A DNA stretch of 64,000 nt from Gonioctena quinquepunctata (Eukaryota; Arthropoda; Insecta; Coleoptera; Chrysomelidae), in assembly GCA_018342105.1 (NCBI GenBank), contig JAFIRS010003441.1, forward strand, positions 1 to 64,000, written 5' to 3'. The position numbers were made by a program, and so were the translations under genes. The notes under the pieces were generated by a model that saw only the letters and a program-made list of their open reading frames with translations, made no database searches and was not told where the DNA came from. Each line of letters begins with the position of its first letter. Within the stretch, counting starts at the first letter, position 1. Shown piece after piece: positions 24,401 to 36,400 of the stretch.

Positions 24401-27400
24401 AATCGTTCCTGCTTTGGCAGTCTCTTCGAGACTAACCCGTCAAGTTCAGTCATCACACCCCTTCGTGGTCACTTTGGAGACCTGCAGAACATCACTTTTC
24501 AAAGACTCGTTCATCCAACGAACAGCGAGGCTTTGGAACTCATTGCCTAGGGAGGTGTTCCCCGAGGCATACAACCTCCAGAAATTTAAGAAGAACACCA
24601 ACTCCTACCTTCTTTCCCTTGGTTCCCACGATGTTCTCTGAACATTACAGGATATCCCTTTTCGTGGGAACCAGAACATAAAAAAAAAGTAGAAAGCCAT
24701 AAAACTTTTTCAAATAGGATTTTATTATTAATTTGGTCATCCTAATACTTTTACTTTTTAGGCAAAAAACTCCAGTGAATGTGTTTTGTTGCGCGAAGCA
24801 CTCGTTCGGTACGGCCAGATTATTTCCGATCACTATGGATCCATTGCCAAAAATCTGGAATCTGCAGATCACGAATTCCACAAGAAATCTTGGCTGGCCG
24901 ACAAAACGTATTTGGGATACCTGAATTCGCTGGAAATAATACTCGAGGAGCCTTGCAATGACACAGAGTATCCCCATTTGAATATGAATGAAAAGTGTAA
25001 GTTTTTTTGAAAAAAAAAACCTTTATATTAGGAACTTTCATGCCTAACTTGTCTATCTTAAAAAATTATTCCTCATAGATAAAATCAATATAGAAGATGA
25101 TGGTGCAGTTTTGAATGCTGGCAGCATTTGGGGTGTTTTACGAGGACTTGAGACATTTTCGCAGCTGCTTTATATAGGGGACGAACAATTATCCGTAAGT
25201 ATATTGAAGTTGTATTTAAATGTCAAACGATTTCCATCAAACAATTATCCCTTTGGTCATTCAACAGTACGAAAATCTATAATAACAACTTTATTCATCC
25301 CAAGAAATAATACAAACAGATGTAATCATTATTTTATCAATACAATTATGGGATAATCAATCAAATAGGTTATAGTTCTCTTATTATAATTTTTTATATT
25401 ATATTTTGCAAAATAAAATGAATAAATTATCGAGAGATCCAATATTTTTTCAAATGAATCTTGAAAAGGCTATTGAAACGCATATTTTTCAAGTAATCAG
25501 GAATTAAATTGTATGTCATTATACCTTGATAAAATATTGACTTACGACCAAAGTTTGATTTTATCGGAATAGTACATAAATTTTTACAGTGACGAGTATT
25601 ATAGTCATGGATATAGTCAATTTTTGTGAATGTTAGAATGTTTAGCAGAATTTTTTATAGAGTGGATTAAAGCAGATTTTGAAATTATATAAATCTGCGA
25701 TATTGTTTACTGATGGTTCGAGGTACTGATGGTATCTGAATATACATTTCATTATTCTGTTTTGTATTACTTGCAATGGTTTTATAATATTTTGATTTGC
25801 AGTTCCCCAGACTGATATATATTGTAATTTTAAATAAAAAAGACAAAAATAAATATTTCTCAAATATTTCAAAGGAAGAGTCTCGAATCCTGAATAGAAT
25901 TCCAACCATAGGTGATAGGTGGCGTCTTAAATTTTTTCTATATGTTTACTGAAAGAACGAGTTTCATCTAAATATAGTCTAAGGAGTTTAATTGTAGTGG
26001 AATATTTGAGATTATTAGAGCCGAATTTAATTGTATGATTTTGAACATTTGTAAGTTTGGTTTTAGTTATAAACATAAGCGAAGATTTTTAAATATTTAA
26101 TGTAAGCTTATGCATGTCTAGCCAATGTGAAATTATTTTCAAGTCGTTTTTCATATGAATTTTGATGGAATCTAAGTCATAACTATTGTAAATTAATGTA
26201 GTATCATCCGCAAATAATTTTAATGATCCGCTTAATTTCAATTTTGAAGCCGAATTTATATAAATTAGAAAGAGTAATGGTCCTAATATAGGTACCCCAC
26301 AATATATATCTAAAAGAACTATTATAATCTCCAAGATTAACATATTGTTTCCTACCATATAAATAATTTTCAAACCAGTTATGAACCACTCCACGAATTC
26401 CTATTTCATATAATTTGTTCAATAAAATTTTATGATTAACAGTGTCAAAAGCTTTACGTAGATCCAGTGAAAGAAGTCCACATTTTTTTAAATCTATTTG
26501 TAATTGGATATCTGTTATGACATCTAATACTGCAAATTCTGTATCACTGTGTTTACGAAAGCCATACTGTCCCTCATATAGAATTTTTTTTGAATCCAAA
26601 TATTCTTTTAATCTGTTGTGAATAGCTTTTTTTAAAAGTTTAGAAAAAACGTTGAGAATTGATATTGGTCTAGAATTATTGGGATCATATTTTTTACAAT
26701 TTTTGAAAATAAGTATAACTTTGACCATTTTTATATTTTCCGGTAGTTTTCCACTCTCAAAAGATTTATTTATTAGTATACTGAGAATGGGTGATAATTC
26801 TGATTGAACCTTTCATTATAGAATAAACCAAGTTTGAACACTAATGAGCTTATTCATGATCTTTGCATTCAAACCTTAGTTTCATCTATATTTTTTGGTG
26901 ATTTTATGGTGGCTATTCTAATTGATCAAAGTTATATATTTTTCCGTGTACTTCCCCAGAGCAAGTAGATTTATGGACATGTTTAAAAGCAATGCTAAGG
27001 ATAGAAATATACTATTAAGAATAATTGGGTTTCGAAGTAGCTGTCTACAAATATACGATGAATCTCACTGATTTCAAATCATCTACAGATGCTCTTTGGA
27101 TTTATAATAGTTTTATAGCACTTTTATTGTGGATTCATGGTGTACTAGGTACTGAGAAACGCTCAGTAATAAATTGGTATGATTGCTGAAGTTTAGTGCG
27201 ATCATTTGAATATACAAGTAATATTTTCAGCTAGATATAAAACTGATTTGAAATAAGGTAATGTCACATATACCGTCCGTTAAATATGCAGCGGAGGTTT
27301 TCGATGAATTCTTTACAATAAGTGATAAGAAACAACAGATGTCGATAAATATATTATATTCTATTCTAAACAGAAAGTCTTGAAAAATAAAATTAACTGG

Positions 27401-30400
27401 CTAAATTTTATCGAGGGACAGTACGATAAAAAATATTCATATGCCTACTATTTTTTTTTTCGTTCGGCAGATCTAATAATGCGTTGAATTACAGTTGAGG
27501 ATAAACAAAACTTCCATACACGATTACCCCAGGTTCTCTCATCGAGGCTTACTTCTGGATACTTCTCGACATTTCATTCCTATGGAAAAAATATTTGCAA
27601 CACTGGATGCACTGGCTTACAGCAAGTTCAACGTTTTCCATTGGCATATAGTGGACGATCAAAGTTTTCCATATGTTAGTAGGAAATATCCAGAACTGAG
27701 GTGAATAAAAATGTCGAATATTTGTCGTCAACAATTCTTATTGACCTTTTCCAAAAATGGATCTTGTTAACTTATAAAATTGAAATATACAGAGTGATTT
27801 TCCTCAACCTTCTAAAAATCCGTTGGTCCCAGCAAAAGAATTAGGATTTTTTTTTGTAGAAATGCCCCGCCTATAGCCTAACTATCTTTATGGAGTAGGT
27901 TTGGGACGTCTTCATCAACTGCAACAGGACAATTTACTGCATTTTCTATGGTAAAAATCACTCACACAAAATGATTATTTCGTTTTCCCACACTACTTGT
28001 ATGTGATAGAGTAGAGTAGAGTTGCAGTAGAGTTTATTGACTACATTATTCATTTTATGAATATATTTGTAGCAGGTATTTTAAAATGAAAAGTATTACA
28101 AGTTTCTATATCTAAAAGTTACAACTAATATCACCGAATTAACAGTATGATTAATAAGACAAAACGCAATCCAATCTGGATAAAATAAATCGAAGCACCA
28201 AATTAATATTATTATCAAAAGACAAAACGAAATCCAACTTGAATAAAATAAATCGAAGCCCAAATGGTTGAGTGTTTTTCACAAATCTCCGCTCGTGATT
28301 TCAAAGATGAGAAACTCATTTTCCGAGTAAAAACAGTTCTTCATTAAAAAAGATTCAACTTTTTGTGTGAAATTGTAGGAATTCGGCTTTATTATTGCTT
28401 TAGGTAGCTTGTTATAAAAATGTATATTCAGATAATTTTTTTGGGACACTGAAAGCCTGTATCTTGGCCTTCTCAGCAAATTTCCTGAAGAATGATACTG
28501 ATTGTAAAGCATAATCCGCTCAGTTCAATTCAAATTTCATCAAAAGGTACGAAATTACTAGCAAAAAGCTTTTCTCAGAGCCTCTTTTTGCAAACGCGAA
28601 TTTCTCTGAAAGCGGAAAGGAATTGTAAAATATATAATAGGTATTCAGTCTCATTTTAGTCAATACCAAGCGCTTCTAAAATATTTCCACTCACTTCTGT
28701 ACATGTATGTAAACAATAGTATATTATTTAACGAGCGGTAATGTAGGTCATAACTCACGCAGATGAAGTTTGCAGCACGAGCCGCAGGCGAGTGTTGTAA
28801 TTCATCAAGTGAGTTATGACCATTACCGCAAGTTAAATACTATACTTTATCTACGACTATAACAATAAATACTAAGATACAAGTACAGAGAAAGAAGTTT
28901 ATTCACAAATCTTAATAGTTACCTATAACAATGCTATAAACATTTTAATTGTAATTACTCATTTCTTTTATTAATAAAATTAACTGTAAAGTTTGAACAA
29001 CCAGTAAACTGAATATGTGGGACTGAATTATGCAAGTTTATTGTTTCATTTTGGGTTTGTTGCATATATGTTGTTGATGTACTAACTGGTTGAGGTGTTA
29101 TAGAACTGTATATTTTATTTGCAGTATCTGTCTTATTGTTTTCGGAATCATCAACGTACCCCCCAGCCACAGTAGTTGGTCGCCAACCGCCATGGCGTTT
29201 CAGTGCCGTTATATCCCCTCCAGCATCTACTAATAAAGTTGCCGACGAGCGGCGAAAACAATGCCCTGTATATAAATTACAGTGTGGTAATTTTAAAAAT
29301 GTAGCAATGTCTTTCCCCATTGCTTCAAATTTATCAATGCCAATTCTTTGTGAGTGATATTTTCCATTTTGAAATTTAAAGAATAATATCGTTTGCGATA
29401 TATCAGTAGGATGAAGATTTAAATATTTCTTAACTATGGTATAAAAATTGCCCGTAACAGTGAATTTTCTGGCAATTTTTGTTTTTTTATTTGGTACGCT
29501 GACCATAAAAAGATCCATGATTTTTTTAAACTGTAATTTACATAGAGTGCAATTCTGCTGCACGACAAGCACCCATTTGCTGGAAATTCCACTCTGGATT
29601 CATCGGGAAAACAACCCCCGAACATTACACCTATTGACAGTCACATGCCCGAGATCACCTTTCGCCAACGTACTATCAGAAAGATTTTGCTGGGTCTCAA
29701 CACCAACAAAGCCTGTGGATCTGACGGAATCCCGCCGATTGTTCTCAAGAAATGTGCCCCCGAACTAACACCTGTTCTTTGCAAGTTGTTCAACCACTCT
29801 TACAATTTGGGGGTATTTCCGTCCAATTGGAAAATTGCAAAGTACAGCCAGTCCCTAAAAAGGCAAAAGGCCCTACCTAGCAACTACAGACCTATCGCAC
29901 TGCTATCTATTATTTCAAAGGTCATGGAAAAAGCCATCAACATCGAGCTCATGAAATATCTGGAAGACTCAGGAATTGTCAACGATAGGCAATATGGCTT
30001 CCGCCATCAGAGATCAACTGGTGACCTGCTCGCTTACGTCTCACATATATGGCAGCTATCTATTGAAAAGCATGGAGAAACTTTAGCTGTGGCATTAGAT
30101 ATCTCCAAGGCGTTCGATCGAGTTTGGCACCAGGGACTCCTCGCCAAGCTTCCGTCTTATGGCTTGCCCCCTCAGCTGTGTTCTCTGCTTGCTAGTTTTC
30201 TCTCAAACAGGTCTCTCCATGTAGTGGTCGATGGAGTTTCATCTGACACTCTACTCATAAATACTGGTGTTCCGCAAGGATCCATTCTCGCACCAACACT
30301 ATTTCTACTTCACATCAACGACCTGTTGAAAGCAACTTCATGTCCAGTACACAGCTTTGCCGAGGATAATACCCTCCATACCGCTTTCTCTTCCAGGGCC

Positions 30401-33400
30401 CTATATCAGCCCGTGAAACCAGAAATGAACGAGGAAGAAATGTTAATAATATAAATATGGACTTGGCAACAATTCTCGAATGGGGATCTAATAACTTGGT
30501 AGAATTCAATGCAAACAAAACACAAGCATGTCTTTTCTCTAGAAAAGCCGATCTCACTGTGCCTAACATAACTTTGTCAGGAGTAACCATACCACTGAAG
30601 CCATCCATATCGATGCTTGGTATTACTATCAGCAATAACCTTTCCTGGGAAAATCACGTGAGGTCCATTGCCAAAAGTGCATCCCAAAAACTTGGTTTTC
30701 TGTTTCGTGCCAAGAGCTATTTCACCCCCAGTCAGCTGCTTATGATCTATAAGGCACAGATCCGACCTGTCCTGGAATACTGTTCCCATATTTGGAGTGC
30801 GGCACCTAAACATATCCTGAGGCTATTGGATTCTGTCCAAAAAAGGGCAATTCGTCTCGTCGGTGATGCCTCGCTTACAAACTCGCTCACTTGTCTGGAA
30901 CACCGTAGAAAAGTTGGCGATTTGTCTCTATTTTATAGATATTTTCATGGGCGATGCTCTTCTGAAATATCAACAATCGTTCCTGCTCTGGCAGTCTCTT
31001 CGAGAATAACCCGTCAAGTTCAGTCATCACACCCCTTCGTGGTCACTTTGGAAACCTGCAGAACATCACTTTCCAAAGACTCGTTCATCCAACGAACAGC
31101 GAGGCTTTGGAACTCATTGCCTAGGGAGGTGTTCCCCGAGGCATACAACCTTCAGAAATTTAAGAAGAACACCAACTCCTACCTTCTTTCCCTAGGTTCC
31201 CACGATGTTCTCTGAACATTACAGGATATCCCTTTTCGTGGGAACCAGAACATAAAAAAAAAAAAAAAAGATAATAAAAACGATTGAATATTGTGAGATC
31301 TACTACCTTTGTCGCCAGATATTTCTCATCAGGAGCTTCATTTATGAAATTATTAAGTTGTTCTGGCCTAAAAGTTTTTGCTTTTTTATCTACATGTTTC
31401 TCTGATTGGCGTTTAAGAAACGCGCGTAATTTCAAATAATTCTCTATATTGATTCTATTATTTATGTTGAGTGTGCTTCTTAGCATGGAGTAGAAAGTCC
31501 ATAGGGACGATGTTTTATATTTAGTGCTAAGTTCACTAAAATATGCCAAAAGTACATTTTCTATGAACGATGACTCAATGTTCTTGCTGCTACGCCAAGC
31601 TTGAAAATTTTTGTATACACCTTTATACCTATTTGTTTTGGAATTTTTCGGACAATAAGTTCTGTATGGTAATATTAGCTACTTGTCTTATTTCTGGAGG
31701 TCATCTTCACTATCCGAATTCATCTTTTTCAGCACAAAATTCAGAATAATTAGGTATTAACTTAATTTGAAAACGTCAATATTATTCAAGTGACTCCCCT
31801 CAATACTCCCCTCAATAACAATAATGGACTGTTCCCTTTCGGCCAAACGGCTCGTACAGAAGAACAGAGCCACCTTGATATTCGGTTCGTAAATAATTCC
31901 AAGAATCTTTTCCGATTTATCATAGTGAGTTATAGTAGTGAGTTATTATAACTCACGTTGTTAGATTATAGATACTATTAATTGCTCAAAAGCAGTTGAA
32001 TCATCAATATATAATTTAATAGGAGTAGATAAATTATATTATTTACGTAAAAAACCTCCACTCTTGATGTGAAAATATTTGTCATTATTTTATCATTTTC
32101 AGTGAGAAAGGAGCATACACACCGTCACAAATATACTCTGTTGCTGACGTGCAACAAGTAATAGAATATGCTAGATTGAGAGGAATCAGAGTGATGCCAG
32201 AATTCGACACTCCAGGTCAGTAGGTAATACGATTAAACATAACTCCCAAATACATGAAAGACTCAAAGTCTCACCTGTGGAGTCTGTTGACAAGGGCAGG
32301 ACCACACAAGGAACTCTAACAAACATGAGGGGTGCATAATAGATCTGAAAAGATCTCAGTGAAGAGGCTTCTATCCCATGAGCCCCAAACAACAAATCTA
32401 ATCCCTGTTTTCTCTAGGAACCCCAAGCGAAAATAGTATAGCTGTTGGTGTACCTACCTATTCGAAAACAGGAAAATAGCTGAGGATTTTTACAATACCC
32501 ACGATCCATAAAATCACTATATACAAAGTTTTAGAATTTATCTGGGTATAGAGTAAGAGACAAATCGGGTGTAAAATGTATTATTATATTTTAGGGCACA
32601 CAAGATCTTGGGGCGTAGCGCACCCAGAATTACTCACAGCTTGTGGTGGTGACCTTACTGGGAAATATGGACCGATTGACCCAACACATGAATATGTTTA
32701 TGAATTTCTCGAGGGTCTTTTCGAAGAAGTGAACGAAACTTTTCCAGACGAATTCGTCCATTTGGGAGGTGATGAAGTGGAATTTGAATGTTGGTAAGTG
32801 GTATTTTTGAGCCTTTGAGTGATTTTTTTACAAGCTTTTATTTAACTTGCTTCGTTCGTATGTCATTCTTTCCGGTTCAAAATTTGTAATCCATTTTTGG
32901 AGCACTTGCGGATTGAGCTGAAATTTGGCAGGTGTTCCTAATTCTGGTGAAATTTTTGTTAGAGAACGAATCTATTCAAAATTGGTATGTGGGGGTTTTC
33001 GGGGACGGAGATTATGAATTTTTCTTCAAAATTCATAATATCAAAATGGCATCCAAAGCACTTATTTTTTACTTTTTAGTTCATTTGAATAAAAGCTTGT
33101 TTAAAAACGTTTTTTATTAATTATTTTACTGTTTCTTCGAACTTCGTGAAATCATTTTGGTGACATCTACTTTCTGATGTCATCAAAATGAGAATTAAAA
33201 AAAATGTTTTTTAGGGAAAGCAACTCAAATATAACAAAGTTTATGGAAGAAAAGAACATAACAGGCGACTACAAAGCTCTGGAAAGCTTTTACATCCAGA
33301 AAGTTATCAACATGGTGGACATACTCCACTATAAAACTATAGTGTGGGAGGAAGTTTTCCATAATGGTATCAATTTACCGTCGGACGCTATAGTACACGT

Positions 33401-36400
33401 GTGGAAGGATTTTTGGCAAATAACATTAACAGAGGTATGACTAGTTCCATATAAAAAGCTCAAGGACGAGTGAGTGTATATAAAAACTATAAAACCTATA
33501 GTTATCTTACTAGTTTTCTTCAAAGTTTTTTAGGCAAATATTCAGAATATATCTAGAACTATCTTACACAAAATTCTCGGAAAAATAGTGTTGGAATTCT
33601 CTTGACTTTTTTCGGGTAGGTACCAAACTTGTTTGAAAATCTCAGAACCCTAAAATGAACGAAAGTTCTACGAATTCTTCCGATAAATTCGATTCCTACA
33701 AATATTTGTACTTGGTGGATCGACAAATAACTCGATTGAATTTTCAGGTAACAAATTCTGGCAGATCAGCTCTTTTATCTTCATGTTGGTACCTCGACTC
33801 TTTGGACAGCAATGGAGATTGGCAAAAATATTACCAGTGTGAACCTTTCGATTTCTCCCAATCTGCAGAGCAGAGAGGTCATCTTCTTGGTGGAGAAGCG
33901 GCAATGTGGGGAGAGGTAAGATTTGAAATTTGAATGATAATCGCCATCTTTGAGAATAAGAAGCATTCTTTAGTAGAGCTCGTCCAATATTGAAACGACC
34001 GTTTGGTAGGTATAGAGGGGGAAAACACGAGTGGACACGATTTACTGTGGCAGCTTATGCTACGTCGAATCTATACCAGTGTCTTGGCATGCAGCGTTTG
34101 AAAGGTTAGGTTTGTTTGATTAATGAATAGGTAATGCAGTTATTATCTTAAATTCATGAATTTTGACAAAAAATGTATAATCTTCGACCCCGAAAACCTC
34201 CACATACCAATTTTGAAAAGAATCGGACCATAATCACAAAACTCGTCCGCCAAAAACTACGTCTCGTGTTTCGCCTCTATCAAATAATTTGGTATGCCTA
34301 TGGAATTTCTATTAATAGCCACAGTTCGGGCATCTTCGAGAAGAATTGGTTGTTAGGTAGGGGAAGGCCAAAGTGGTTGTTTCAATATTGGACGAGATCT
34401 AAAACAGATTCCTGCAATAACAAAACTTCTTGCAAAAAACAACAGGGGTCGCCATCAACAGAGGCATGTTCGCCATCTTCTACTTACTGGCATAAACATA
34501 TATATGAATATTACGAAGAAATCTGTCAAGAAATGCTAGAGACATTATCTTTAGACAATGCTAGAGAAAACCAGGGAGAAAACCTGGAGAAAACTATCAA
34601 CGACAGTTTTGCCCTCTTTGATTCAGTAGCAGAAACAAAACATCTGTCAGACAGAGAAAACTTAGTTTAATTCAAAGAATAATAGAGGGCACTTTATATC
34701 TATATGACAGCTGCGATTTGTTGTGATAATATCCCATAATGAACCCGACAATGAAATTTGCTGAGAATTCTTCAAAAATATACTCGAATAATTCGACATT
34801 TTCCATTCTTTATGCCACTGGCTCCTGCTACTTTTTTTAAGTATCACAGCAATTTTTATTGCTCTATTTTCATCCTGCCAGCGGCTGGTTGAAAAGTGTG
34901 GTAATGAACTATTACATTTTTTGAAGTGTCTGCCCAGAAAGCTCAGCAACGAACTTAGGTATCATTTTTGTTGAATGTTTTTCATAATTCTAGATTGAAA
35001 ACCCCAGTTTTTTCATCACATTCAAAAACGTACTCCTAGCGCCTCTGATGGACGTATGCATCGTTACTTAACACAGTTCAAACTTTTACCGCTAGTTGCC
35101 TCAAACTGTCTACTATAATTTCATATAGCCTTCCTTTATGTTGTACTAATATTTTTATTATCATAGTATTTTCATTACCGTAACATCGCATTAAGAGTGA
35201 GGTTGAAGGTATGTTTGGGTTGTAAGAAATAGTATTGTCTATCAATATTCCTGAAACAACCACAATTGGCGCTAGTGTGTGGGTAAGTTATTCAAGTGGA
35301 GGCCAAATCTAGTTTGAATTGAGGAGCAACTTTAAACTGGGGTAATGAATTATTTGATTTTTTGGAGTGTCTGCATCAATTCGGGTCTCAAAAATGACCT
35401 TAAGTTCCGAATAACTTCCCCAAATCCTAGCGCTAATTGTGGTTGTTTGGGGAACATCCACAGACAAGAATAATAGGGAACACGCATGTGCCTCTTTTCC
35501 AAAATATTTCGATATGCACATAAAGGCTACCATCCAGAAAGCTCGGCAACAAACTTAGGTATCGTTTTTTTTTAATGTTTTTCATAATTCTAGATTGAAA
35601 ACCCCAGTTTTTTCATCACATTCAAAAACGTACTCCTAGCGCCTCTGATGGACGTATGCATCGTTACTTAACACAGTTCAAACTTTTACCGCTAGTTGCT
35701 TCGAACTGTCAACTATAATTTCATATAGCTTCCTTTATGTTGTACTAATATTTTTATTATCATAGTATTTTCATTACCAAAACATCGCATTAAGAGTGAG
35801 GTTGAATGTATGTTTGGGTTGTAAGAAATAGTATTGTCTATCAATATTCCACACATTGGCGCTAGTGTGTGGGGTAAGTTATTCAAGTGAAGGCCAAATC
35901 TAGTTTGAATCAAGGAGCAACTTGAAAATTTCAACAAAATTTTGGTATTCAAGGAATTATTTTTACAAAATGTGATTTTTGAGGACTGAATTGAGGCAAA
36001 GATAAATTAAAATAAAATCATGAGTGTTCCCCATTCTAAAAGTCATTGGGTTAACAGTTCTTTCAATATGATTTTCCAGTCATAATTAAAATGATTATAC
36101 ATAATTACATATCAAAATATTACTAAAACACACAAATGAAGATACCAGACATGAAATAATAGTTGGCAGATCGAGGCAAAATGTTACTCCCTTTGAGAGC
36201 GCTACCACTAAAAGTTTGAAATGTGTGAAGTAACGATGGAGCCGTTGGAATATGATGAAGAAAAGAGGCATTTTCAATTTCTAATTCCGAGAAAGATGAA
36301 ATATTTTGTTTCATTCTAATTGTTGCTTAGCTTTTTGAGTGGTAATGTTTATGTGCAAATCAAAATATAAGGGACATATATAATATTTATTTAACTATGA

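Larger units (their letters stand above)
4871..24761 (+). other. Hexosaminidase intron 1 (19.9 kb, repeat-filled)
   Basis: It is bounded by CAG|GTGAGT at 4870 and TTTTTAG|GCA at 24761. It contains no recognisable host exon. Its elements are listed separately. Stretches with nothing recognised are roughly 5300-5940, 8400-8740, 8820-9200, 12480-12750 and 20300-22600; these are AT-rich and probably old repeats. Confidence 0.85.

Noticed and set aside
33655..33747. Open sequence upstream of hexosaminidase exon 8 that could extend it
   Set aside because: An in-phase acceptor TTTTCAG at 33747 gives the conserved protein directly; the upstream residues have no family counterpart.
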